From assembly GCA_947000775.1 (NCBI GenBank), contig CAMQGK010000242.1, forward strand, positions 1,247,501-1,311,500: a stretch of 64,000 bases of DNA, given 5' to 3'. The notes beneath the pieces were generated by a model that saw nothing but the letters and a program-made list of their open reading frames with translations, did no database searches and had not been told where the DNA came from. Each line of letters starts with the position of its first letter. Position 1 is the stretch's first letter. The DNA comes from Pterois miles (taxonomy: Eukaryota > Chordata > Actinopteri > Perciformes > Scorpaenidae). Both the position numbers and the translations under genes were made by a program. Of this stretch, positions 27,455-40,600 are shown piece after piece.

Positions 27455-30400
27455 TAACATATGAAACCAAAACCCATCAGGAGGTCAGCCCAGTTTTAGC
27501 GTTTTATAGGCTGTGTACTTAACCAAACCTACAGATTTAATCAGATTGACTTGAAATTCGCTCAGGACCATCTTAAGTTGTTAAGGATGAAAAGTTAAAA
27601 AAATGGTGAGTCTTCACTGAACGACATGACTGTGGCGGGCGGCCATTTTGATCCATTTGCCATGAAACAGGAAGTTGTTGTAACTCCACTGTACATAGTC
27701 CGATCTGCCCCAAATTTCTCAGACATGATAAGAGTCCAGTCCTGAGGACATTTTCATGTCCATATTCAGTCATACTCATAGCGCCCTACTGGAAACAGGA
27801 AATGACATGTTTTCTATTTTAATGTACTCCTCCCAGCAGGTTGACCGGATCCAACTCATACGTGGTCAGAAAAGTCCTAAGACCTTGATGATGTATTATT
27901 GTGATTGTGAGTTTTCATTAAACAGCGTTGACGTAGTATGGTGGCCATTTGGCATGACTTGCCGTGAAACATGAATTTTGTTGTAATTTCAGCATACTTT
28001 GTGAGATCTGCTCCACATTTCTCAGCCATGGTGGCCCAGGCCTGACGTAATTCACATGCCAATATTGACGCATAGCTCCTCCCCGTTCATAACTCATGAA
28101 CCACTCAGCAGAGAACCTGTTTCATTCATGTTAGCCCCGCCCCATATGTGTTAGCCCCGCCCCCATTCATAACTCATGAACCATTTATGGTAGACTATTG
28201 TGGGAGGTATCATATCACTGAGCACAGAGTGCCTGTTTCACTGGTTAAGGTTTTCCACCCCCCTAACATTTTCATGAAGCACATGTTTTTTGCAGATTCT
28301 TGTGACAGGCGTCATTTCACTCAGAGTTACGGTTTCATTGTGCCTGGTTGTGTCAGCTGGCGTCCCATCAGTACCCCCGATGTGCTCGTTCATCGCTGCT
28401 TGCAGCTTTAATTTCACTTCTTTTTCAGCTGATGTGGGTGTGACCATTTGACTACATTTCCATTTTGGAGACTATTCCTCACATGTATGGTCTTAATAAT
28501 AAGGGGAAAAGACTATGACTGACTCAAAGAGCTCTCTGTTGAGCAGTGCAGGCAGGTCGTAGTCAACCGGCAGCTCGTAGCTGTGCCACAGGATGGCTGC
28601 CACACAGTGGAGGTGGGAGGGCGACGGCATGAGGAGACCGTACTCCCTCGGCGAAGTAGAGGAAGAGCCGGCACCGGCGCCAGTGTATCCCATGGGGCCA
28701 TTCATCTTGTGGGCTGCCACCCGTGAAGAATCATGGACCCACTGGAGAAGAGCCTGGATCCTGAGGGGTGAAAATTCAGAACAAGACTTGATAAATAACT
28801 CATCACACGGTTTGGAAAACACCATTTCATCTCCTCAGTCCCTCAGTGTGAGGAGCACGACCATCTGACGGTAACAGATGACAAGGAGAAAGTAAGAACA
28901 GTGTTTTACAATCAGCTCATGAGTCTGTCTGGAATATCACCTTGATAGGAAACAGTCTGTCATTGGGTCCTTGAGCACCAACAACCTGCTGAAACTGTCA
29001 TTATTAAGTCCTGAGCATCAACAAAGCAGAGCCAAGGTCCTACTGAAATTCAAATGATTATTATTATGACTACGATTATAAAACGAGGTGCTTATGCTTC
29101 TCAAAGATCATCAGACCTGTGTGAAACAGATATCTGATATGGGCTGGGTTGTGGCAAGCTGGCTCAACAGTACTAGTCAATATCGAGTCCATTTTGAATT
29201 TTATGTTGGCTTTTTTTACCATGTCAAGGTGCTGCACTTTAACAAACTCCTCCTATAGATCTCATTCGACTACCTTCAAATTTGGTCAGGACCATCTTGA
29301 GACCTTTGTGATGAAAAGTTGTTGAAGGCGCCTACCCCAGCTTTACGGACAATTTGACTCGAGGTAACAATATGAAGTGGATGTACCTGTCTTTGGTTCC
29401 AGAGTCCTGAGTGGTGCCCAGCTGGTACAGGATGTCGATGGTGGAGTCTGAGGAGAGGCCATTTAGTCGCCCAAACAGCAGAGGACTGTTCAAATCTACA
29501 GAGACAGAAGCAAAGACTGAAATAAGGATGGCTATCAAGCTCGATAGTTAAAGTTTCTACAAGGAGTTTTTCACTAGTCTGAAACTGAAGCACCTCCAGA
29601 TCAACGCGGGGAAAACAAAAGATGGATTTCCACAGGCGCAAACACACCGCTGACATTGGTGAACATCCAGGGAATGGATCACTCCTGAAGACCCTTTATC
29701 ACTCCTGAGGACCCTTTATCACTCCTGAAGACCCTTTATCACTCCTGAAGACCCTTTATCACTCCCGAGGACCCTTTATCACTCCTGAAGATCCATTATC
29801 ACTCCTGAAGACCCTTTATCACTCCTGAAGACCCTTTATCACTCCTGAAGATCCATTATCACTCCTGAAGACCCTTTATCACTCCTGAAGACCCTTTATC
29901 ACTCCTGAAGATCCATTAGACCCTGAAGACCCTTTATCACTCCTGAAGACCCTTTATCACCCCTGAAGATCCTTTATCACTCCTGAAGATCCATTAGACC
30001 CTGAAGACCCTTTATCACTCCTGAAGACCCTTTATCACTCCTGAAGATCCATTAGACCCTGAAGACCCTTTATCACTCCTGAAGACCCTTTATCACTCCT
30101 GAAGATCCTTTATCATCGAGACCCTTTCATCACTCTTAGGACCTTTATCACTCCTGAAGACCCTTTATCACTCCCGAGGACCCTTTATCACTCCTGAAGA
30201 CCCTTTATCACTCCTGGCCCTTTTCCTCCCGGGCCCTTTTCCTCCTGAAGATCCATTAGACCCTGAAGACCCTTTATCACTCCTGAAGACCCTTTATCAC
30301 CCCTGGTCCTTTATCACTCCTGAAGATCCTTTATCACTCCTGAAGATCCATTAGACCCTGAAGACCCTTTATCACTCCTGAAGACCCTTTATCACCCCTG

Positions 30401-33400
30401 AAGATCCATTAGACCCTGAAGACCCTTTATCACTCCTGAGGACCCTTTATCACCCCTGAAGACCCTTTATCACTCCTGAAGACCCTTTATCACTCCCGAG
30501 GACCCTTTATCACTCCTGAAGACCCTTTATCACCCTGAAGATCCATTAGACCCTGAAGACCCTTTATCACTCCTGAAGACCCTTTATCACCCCTGAAGTC
30601 CATTAGACCCTGAAGACCCTTTATCACTCCTGAAGACCCTTTATCACTCCTGAAGATCCATTAGACCCTGAAGACCCTTTATCACTCCCGAGGACCCTTT
30701 ATCACTCCTGAAGACCCTTTATCACCCCTGAAGATCCATTAGACCCTGAAGACCCTTTATCACTCCCGGGACCCTTTATCACTCCTGAAGACCCTTTATC
30801 GCTCCTGAAGACCCTTTATCACTCCTGAAGATCCATTGCCCTGAAGACCCTTTATCACTCCTGAAGACCCTTTATCACCCCTGAAGATCCATTAGACCCT
30901 GAAGACCCTTTATCACTCCTGAAGACCCTTTATCACCCTGAAGATCCTTTATCACCCCTGAAGACCCTTTATCACTCCTGAAGACCCTTTATCACCCTGA
31001 AGATCCATTAGACCCTGAAGATCCTTTATCACTCCTGAAGACCCTTTATCACCCCTGAAGATCCTTTATCACTCCTGAAGACCCTTTATCACCCTGAGGA
31101 TCCATTAGACCCTGAAGACCCTTTATCACCCTGAAGATCCTTTATCACCCTGAAGATCCATTAGACCCTGAAGACCCTTTATCACCCTGAAGATCCTTTA
31201 TCACCCTGAAGATCCATTAGACCCTGAAGACCCTTTATCACCCTGAAGATCCTTTATCACCCTGAAGATCCATTAGACCCTGAAGATCCTTTATCACCCT
31301 GAAGATCCTTTATCACCCTGAAGACCCTTTATCACCCTGAAGATCCTTTATCACCCTGAAGATCCATTAGACCCTGAAGACCCTTTATCACTCCTGAAGA
31401 CCCTTTATCACCCTGAAGACCCTTTATCACCCTGAGGATCCATTAGACCCTGAAGACCCTTTATCACCCTGAAGATCCATTAGACCCTGAAGATCCTTTA
31501 TCACTCCTGAAGACCCTTTATCACCCTGAGGATCCATTAGACCCTGAAGACCCTTTATCACCCTGAGGATCCATTAGACCCTGAAGACCCTTTCTCGGCT
31601 GTGGGCAGGAAGAGACTAGATGAGGTGATCAGGAAGGCCAGCTCTGTCCTAGGATGCCCTCTGAACCCAGTGGAGGTGGTGGGAGAGACTGTTTATTGTC
31701 AATACTGTTTATATTGTTCCTATTTTTATTACTTCTGCACTATCCACTTTGCTGCTGTACACTGAAAACGTCCCTACTGTGGGACTGATAAAGGAATATC
31801 TTATCTTATCTTAGAAGATCATTTTAATCATTTTTTGCCACCTGGCTCATTGCATTATAATCATTTGGCAGATGTGAAATCTGTTCTGTATCTGTTCACG
31901 GTCACTTTAAAACTGACCCCCTACAGCCTCTGACAGACAGTACAGTGAGTCAGGGTCGCGTTCAGGTCTCAGGGCGTTAACACTGGAGCAGCTGTGTGTG
32001 AGACTCACTGGCAGGGTCGGTGCCAGACGCTGCACAGTTCCTCAGCAGGATGTCGATGAGTTTGAGTCCAATGCGAGTGGACTGCAGGCCAATCTTGACC
32101 AGCACAGCCTCGATGTTGGGTGAGTGCATGCCGCAGTAAGGTGACATAAGCAACGCCGCGCAGGTCTGCAGCAGGTTGGCGGTGGGTGCTGCAGCACTGG
32201 CCATCATGGCCTCCAGGTCGCTGACATGGGTCAGGCAATGGTGGAGAAGACGCAACCACCCAATACTGCACATAGAAAAGGAAAAAGGTTAGAACAATTC
32301 CCACCGCTGATAAAAATGGACATGCTCTCAGTCCCAAATCGTTTTTTTTGGTACCTGGTTTTAGAGACCTGGTCCTCAGAAGGCAGGAATGGGTTGTTGA
32401 CAGTTGCAGAGGAGGTGTTACCGAATGCCGTCAGGCCCAACAGTTTGATCTGAGACAGACCCAGAGTGCTGGCATCACGAGGCCGGTGCAGCCTCAGGCA
32501 AACAGCTGACGTAACCTCTGCCTTCACTAGCTGGATCTTTATGTACGTCAGGCCACTGGTGATGACTGGTGTGGAGAGCGGCAACATATTGACCCCGTCA
32601 GCGCTGATCTCCACTGAGACCGAGGATGGGCAGGCTGGGTGGCAGGAGGAAGCGGACACAGCAAGACACAAAAGAATGAAATGGATTTCCATACAAACAA
32701 GATGGAATAAATTTGATTGTTGCAAAACTAGAGATGGAAATACACTTTCCAAAGTATATTTTTTTCCAATTGACTTTCATTATTAAATTGGGTGCTACTC
32801 ACTGGCTAGAGAGGCGAGGTGTGGCTGGATGTGGAGCTCTTTCAGCAGTACAGCAGCAGGGAGGTGGATGGTGAGGTCACACCAGGCCTCCTCCGGCAGG
32901 AAGATGTAGGACCAGGCCGCTGAGCGGGCCCGCCGGTGGGGCGGCGTGGCTTGGAGGAGGACCTCTGCTGGCTGCGCTGTGGGGCTGCTGGATGTGATGG
33001 TGCCTGTGAAAAGAAAAACAGGTCATTTAGGATTAGCAAAGAGTTGGCGTAGTTTTGTAAGATCTTGTACTGTAAAAATATTGTCCCACAGGACGTATCA
33101 GACTGAGGACAAAGTAATTGAAAGCACCTAAGGGAGCAAAGTTGTGGAGTCCCTCGGCGTTGTCTGGCTCCGAGGTCATCACTCGAGCTTTCAGGTTGCC
33201 ATCCGCTGTCTTTCCAGGACCTGAATCCAAGAACTTCATGATGGTGGACACCATGCTGCGTGCTGTGTTCACTATGGCCCGGGTGCTGGTCACCATGTTA
33301 TTACAGATCAACTGCACACCACCTGGTAAACAGAAGAAATCTATGGTTTCTTAATGGATTCAGATCTTCCAAAAGTTGTCCATGCTGACCTCTGTGTAGC

Positions 33401-34544
33401 TTTGGATCAGTTTCTATAAAAACTAAAGCTCTGGCAAATCATTTTACTAAATTTTACAAGTCCTTCTTCTTCTGCAATGAATGTTTTGACGAAGGTGAAG
33501 TGATCACCTGCAGTGGGGTAAATCAGTCCCAGATAAATCCCAGACAACTATTTACCGAGTTCCACTTTGAGACTCCTTTAAACAGAAAAATGTTGGGCTG
33601 TCTGACATGAAAAAGTTTCACTACTCTTGTGCTGTATTTCCAAAACATAAGAGCAGCACTGGTGAATGACGTTTCTCGGCTTTCACACATTTTCTGTTTC
33701 CTCCGTGATGCTATGATGCACCACATATTCGGAGCACAACCCAACATGCCCGGTATCCTTCGGCCTGACCCATGCTGCACAGCATGACATGCAGTAAATA
33801 AAAACACTTGTGTTGTTGTTGCACAGGCTCAGGGTGCATTTGGTCTGAAAGTTGTGGTGAGTAAAGTTGGGTTAGGAGGCAAGTGTTGTGTATATACCGA
33901 CCCATGTCATGGAAGGCCTTGAGAGCCTCGCTGGTATCCAACACTCTGAGAATGAACCACAAGAGAGGCTCTGACAGCTGACAGGTAGAAAGAGACCCCT
34001 ACAAAATGTAAAATTAAGAATACATGTTAAAGTTTTGGTATTTGCTCAGATCCAATAATCAAAGCCCAAACACCAGAGACTGGTGCTCACCTGTCTGCCC
34101 ATGTAACCACAGGCCATGTACGTGAGGATGGGCTGTAGCATGACCTGGACTGAGGTGGCCCTCTTGCTGAGGGTGGTGAGGATGGTGAAGAGGCCGTCAC
34201 CCACTGAGATGGCGTCGAGACCACCGTGAAAGTTCTCGTGTTTGGTCAGGTGGAGACCGCTGGCTCCTGGGGAACACAGAGAGGGGTCAGTTCACAGCAG
34301 TAGAGATTTATCCTCCTCATATTGTCACCCCCAGCTTCAATTTAATGATCAACTCAACAACACAACACACTCTTTCTCTGAAAAGTTGAATTCAAAAGTA
34401 ATTAAACACACTGCTGTTCAATTCAATACAGTCATTGGTTTGATCCGGTATGACCAGGTGTGACCTGATGGTGGCTAGTGTAGGAAACTTCAGCCACATA
34501 CTGTTGTATGACAATCAATCTGCTGACTTCATGACTCTTCTCTC

Positions 34545-34625
<81 letters not shown>

Positions 34626-37600
34626 GTGTATAAAAAGTAGCCCATAAAATGAGGAACAATTCCACAATATCATTCATTATTCATATTAATCATTAATTGT
34701 TATCACTGTTATCAATTTGTAATTTGTGGCTACAGTTCTTCCTGTTCAGCAAACATCATTTATTATATTATATTATATTATATATATATTATATTATATT
34801 ATAGCTGAATTTCTGTGCTTCTCATGAAGCTCCGCTGTGTTCACCAGCTAGTCTCTAACTGTGGCTGTCTGCTGTTTGCTGGTGAGCAGGTAGGTCAGAA
34901 CGGTGAGAGTGAAACGAAGTTGTGGGCTACTGTTGGTTGAGCTGATGGGAGCTACAGTGTTAGTTGATCGTTATCATGATTGGTCTTACCTATGATCATG
35001 GCCATGGCGCTGCTGTTGCACTGGCCCAGTGCTGATAAGATCTGGCTCATGATCTGCTGATTGGCTAACACCAGGTCAGCCACTCCTGCAGGGGGACCCT
35101 GGCTGAAGGCGGAACCACCAGCCACGCTTTCTTTGCTACCGCAGACCTTCTCCTCGTCGGACACGCTGCTATCAGCCGCTCCGCTGCCGGCCGGCGGCAG
35201 TCGTCCGCTGAACTCTCTGTCGCCGGAAAGAGGCAGCTGCACCAGCACGTTGACCAGCTTGAGGAGGTCGAACATCAGCTGGTCACGCGTTGTCTCTCCA
35301 CATACGGCCTTTGCATCTCCTGGCCGGATGATGTTGGCAAACAAACCCCCAAAACAAGCCCGTGCACCCACAGAGCTGTCTGAGCCGCTGCGGGAAACCA
35401 CTTTGTCGGAGCAGGTGATGTAGTGATGAACCAAGAATGTGATGGACTCGATGACAGAGGAAATGGTAGCCACCGACACCACCTCAAAGTTTTGCTCTAG
35501 AGTAAACTCCAGTAGCTTCACCTGGGCGTCCAGTGGACCCTGGCCGGACTGGAACGGACCCCTGAAGGATCAGGATGAACCGTTACTTCCCAAAGACCAT
35601 TCATCTACTGACATTTCACATTTTGTCAATATTGCACTGATCACTGTGCTGTAACATGCAAACATTATTGACTGAAAACACATTTTTCCCAGAAGCGATT
35701 ACATACCTCTCAGTAGACAGGATGTGCATAAGTTTGAGGAGGAATTCGCTGAACATCTGCGGACAGGTGGAGGACAGGTGGACTTGCAGGCGGCTCAAAA
35801 ATTCATGCATAGCCTGGGTGGCAGTGGGTCCCACCTGGGAGCTGTGCTGGCTCGTCCCGTTGGTGCTGGTGCCAGACAGGAAGCGCACCAGGACATGAAC
35901 CAGGGTGGGATCAGACACCATCTGCTGTGCTGTGCTTTCCTGAGAGCTCATCCCGCTGCTGCAGGCTGCAAGTTCAAGCACAGGGTTCATACAAATCAAT
36001 GAACACCAGACAACTGGCAGCTCTCAAACACTGTATTCATGACATACGTTGCTGGAAAATACAAATATTTTTAAAAAACGATAAGCAAATGTGGATGTGA
36101 CAAAAAAAATAATGTAAACCTGGGGCACATTTATGAGACAGCTTTACAAAAAGCAGCTCCTAACTGGATGAGTTTGGAGAAACTGGGAGGAAGTTAAGTT
36201 AAGTAAAGTTAAGGCTGACCTGTCCACCTGAGTTTTTGTTGTAGCATAATTCAAAAAGCACTGTAGCTCTAAAATTATCAGTCAACATGTGGATGGGTGT
36301 TTGATTCCAACACAAAAATACTTTACAAATCAACATTTATTTCATGAACGAAATCAGTGAAGTATTTCTATTTCTAAAATATGTCTTCATATCTATCTAA
36401 CCTGTACTTTCCACTCCTGTAGACTGTATGGATGAAAACTTTATTTCACTTTCAATTCTTACCAATGAGATACCTTGATTCTTGATTAGACCGATTAATC
36501 AGCCGGCCGATTAATTTTTTGACGTTTTTTTCCATAATCAGCATCGCCTGATGTCTGAGCATATTAAGCCAATTATCAAGCAGGCACATCAGCGGGCAGG
36601 AGGTTAAACAGCTCATATTTCCTCTCTCTTTGTTAGGAGGTTAAACTGTCATTTTCCCTCTCTCTCTGTTAGGAGGTTAAACTGCTATATCTCTCTACTA
36701 TCTGTTAGGAGGTTAAACAGCTCATATTTCTCTCTCTACTATCTGTTAGGAGGTTAAACAGCTCATATTTCTCTCTACTATCTGTTAGGAGGTTAAACAG
36801 CTCATATCTCTCTCTACTATCTGTTAGGAGGTTAAACAGCTCATATTTCTCTCTACTATCTGTTAGGAGGTTAAACAGCTCATATTTCCCTCTACTATCT
36901 GTTAGGAGGTTAAACAGCTCATATTTCTCTCTACTATCTTTAGGAGGTTAAACAGCTCATATTTCTCTCTACAATATTTTAGGGGGTAAAAAACCTCATA
37001 TTTTTCTCTTTACTATTTTTAGGAGAAAAAACAGTTCTTAATTTAGGAGGTTAAACAGCTCATATTTCTCTCTACTATCTGTTAGGAGGTTAAACAGCTC
37101 ATATTTCCTCTCTCTACTATCTGTTAGGAGGTTAAACAGCTCATATTTCCCTCTCTACTATCTGTTAGGAGGTTAAACAGCTCATATCTCTCTCTCTACT
37201 ATCTGTTAGGAGGTTAAACAGCTCATATTTCCCTCTCTACTATCTGTTAGGAGGTTAAACAGCTCATATTTCTCTCTACTATCTGTTAGGAGGTTAAACA
37301 GCTCATATTTCTCTCTCTACTATCTGTTAGGAGGTTAAACAGCTCATATTTCTCTCTACTATCTGTTAGGAGGTTAAACAGCTCATATTTCTCTCTACTA
37401 TCTGTTAGGAGGTTAAACAGCTCATATTTCCTCTCTCTACTATCTGTTAGGAGGTTAAACAGCTCATATTTCTCTCTCTACTATCTGTTAGGAGGTTAAA
37501 CAGCTCATATTTCTCTCTCTACTATCTGTTAGGAGGTTAAACAGCTCATATTTCTCTCTCTACTATCTGTTAGGAGGTTAAACAGCTCATATTTCTCTCT

Positions 37601-40600
37601 ACTATCTGTTAGGAGGTTAAACAGCTCATATTTCTCTCTACTATATGTTATGGGGTAAAAAAGCTCATATTTCTCTCTACTATCTGTTAGGAGGTTAAAC
37701 AGCTCATATTTCTCTCTACTATCTGTTAGGAGGTTAAACAGCTCATATTTCTCTCTACTATCTGTTAGGAGGTTAAACAGCTCATATTTCTCTCTCTACT
37801 ATCTGTTAGGAGGTTAAACAGCTCATATTTCTCTCTCTACTATCTGTTAGGAGGTTAAACAGCTCATATTTCCCTCTACTATCTGTTAGGAGGTTAAACA
37901 GCTCATATTTCTCTCTACTATTTTTTTCTGTTAGGAGGTTAAACAGCTCATATTTCTCTCTACTATCTGTTAGGAGGTTAAACAGCTCATATTTCTCTCT
38001 CTACTATCTGTTAGGAGGTTAAACAGCTCATATCTCCCTCTACTATCTGTTAGGAGGTTAAACAGCTCATATTTCTCTCTACTATCTGTTAGGAGGTTAA
38101 ACAGCTCATATTTCTCTCTCTACTATCTGTTAGGAGGTTAAACAGCTCATATTCTCCCTCTCTACTATCTGTTAGGAGGTTAAACAGCTCATATTTCTCT
38201 CTACTATCTGTTAGGAGGTTAAACAGCTCATATTTCTCTCTCTACTATCTGTTAGGAGGTTAAACAGCTCATATTTCTCTCTACTATCTGTTAGGAGGTT
38301 AAACAGCTCATATTTCTCTCTCTACTATCTGTTAGGAGGTTAAACAGCTCATATCTCTCTCTACTATCTGTTAGGAGGTTAAACAGCTCATATCTCTCTC
38401 TACTATCTGTTAGGAGGTTAAACAGCTCATATCTCCCTCTACTATCTAGAGCTAGTCATCATTAGCTGTTAGCAGCCGTTATCTGGCTCTCAGCCTGCAG
38501 ATTCCAACACAGATTTGTTGATGTAGTGTTATCAGGGAAAAACAGGGTACATCCCTTTGACTCATCGATACTGAGTTTGCTGAGTCCCAAACACATTTTC
38601 TATCGTCCCTGGAGCGCTGTTAGTACCTACGGTTCCTGCACTGCTGTAGAATAACAAATACCGTCACGCTGTCAGATTTTTGGCATCGACTTGGTTCTTC
38701 AGTAAGCTAAGTTGTGTCTTGACATCCACAGTGTTGATGACACACAGAAGGAAACCACTGAGTGGAGTACTGACCGCAGGCTGGCATGTTCGTCATCAGG
38801 GCCAGAGAGTGCAGCACCAGACACCACGTTCTCAGGGAGGTGTTGGGGTACCAAGCCAGCACTGTCAGGAAGCTGCTGATGGATGCTGGACACACATATA
38901 CACATAGAAAAATTATAAATACACAGAAAAAGTATATATATTTATATATACAGTATTAGGGCTGTCAATCAATTAAAATATTTAATCGTGATTAATTGCA
39001 TGATTGTTAATTGATTGATTGCATGATAGTTACTATTGTCCTCAATTCATCGCAAATTAATGACACATTTATCTGTTCAAAATATACATTAAAGGGAGAT
39101 TTGTCAAGTATTTAATACTCTTATCAACACAAGAGCGGACAAATATGCTGCTTTATGCAAATGTACATACACTGCTCAAAAAAATGAATGGAACCCTTAA
39201 TGGTCCCAGTATAACACCAGTCAATAAAATTTCAGGGATCAATCTGTCCATTTAGGAAGAACCAGTGATGGTGAATCACCTTCAGCTGCTTTGGTGTCAA
39301 TCAAAGTGACAACAGGTGTGATGGAGAGACAACAGCAGGACAACCAATTAACAGGGAACGGTTTCACAGGTGGAGGCTCTCCTGATCCTTCCTGACTGGT
39401 TCTTCTCTAGTTCTGGTTCTGATAGTGTCCTTGTCACTACTTGTAGCAGGAGGTGGTTCCTGCAGCCCAGTCAGGTTGATACAGGTAGTCCAGATCCTCC
39501 AGGATGGATCATCCATACGTGAGGTCACTAGAAGGTTTGCTGTGTCTCCCAGCACAGTCTGAAGAGCCTGGAGGAGACACCAGGAGACCGGCCGTTACAC
39601 CAGGAGGGCTGGACAGAACCGTAGGAGGGCATCAACCCAGCAGCAGGACCTGTATCTGCTCCTTTGTGGACCAGGAGGACCAGGAAGAGCACTGCCAAAG
39701 TCCTACAGCATGACCTCCAGTAGACTACTGGCATACATGTTTCTGACCAGACTGTCAGAAACAGAGTCCATGAGGGTCTGACGTCCTCTAGTGGGACCTG
39801 TACTCACAGTCCAGCACCCTGCAGCTCCATTGGCATTCTCCAGAACTGGCAGGTCCACCACTGGTGTCCCGTTCTCTTCACACGAGAGCAGGTTCACACT
39901 GAGCACATGTGATTCTGGAGACGCCGTGGTGAACGTGGTGGGTTAGTGATGGTCTGAGGAGGCAGATCCTTGGAGGAGTCACACAGACCTCCATGTCATA
40001 GGCAACGGTACCCTGACTGCTGTTAGGTACCGGGATAAAGTCCTCAGAGCGACTGTCAGACCTTATGCTGGGGTGCAGTGGGTCCCGGGCTCCTCCTGGT
40101 GCAGTGGGTCCCGGGCTCCTCCTGGTCCAGGACTATGTCCAGCCTCATGTGTCCAGAGTGTGTAGGCAGTTCCTGGATGATGAAGGCATTGGTGCCATTG
40201 ACTGGCCCTCGTGTTACCCTGGAGCCCTGATCCAGGTCTGGGGAGAGATCCCTTAGGAATCATCAGGAGCATGCCCAGATGTCAGGAGTGCATACAGGCA
40301 CACGGGGGCCTGAGTCACATTATGATAAAATGTGACTCCGTCAGCAGGTTGATGGTTGATGATTTTGGTTTCCGCTGACTGTTGTGACGTCATTTTCTTC
40401 TTAACAAGTTATACACTGTACATCAATGCAGATTTTCAACTTGAATAATTGGTTCATCAAGACATGATGTTTGATTTAAGTGTTCCCTTCATTTTTTTGA
40501 GTAGTGTATATTGTGTATTATTATAAATCTATAACAGCACTAATCAATGGCAGATATTGTCTAGAAACCCTCCCAGGTTCTGACTTTAGCATCAACAATC

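Noticed and set aside
32355..32613. Acceptor tctcag at 32613 as the start of exon 39
   Set aside because: It would drop the conserved TCPSSVS residues. The upstream acceptor at 32634 keeps them and the phase; the later site may be a minor alternative.
33902..33977. Acceptor ctgtcag as the start of exon 36
   Set aside because: It breaks the frame with exon 35. The ttgtag acceptor adds conserved GSLSTCQ and restores phase.
36595..38447. Possible CRISPR-like array of regular direct repeats
   Set aside because: The whole unit is repeated with no unique spacers, and the setting is a vertebrate intron; it is a minisatellite.
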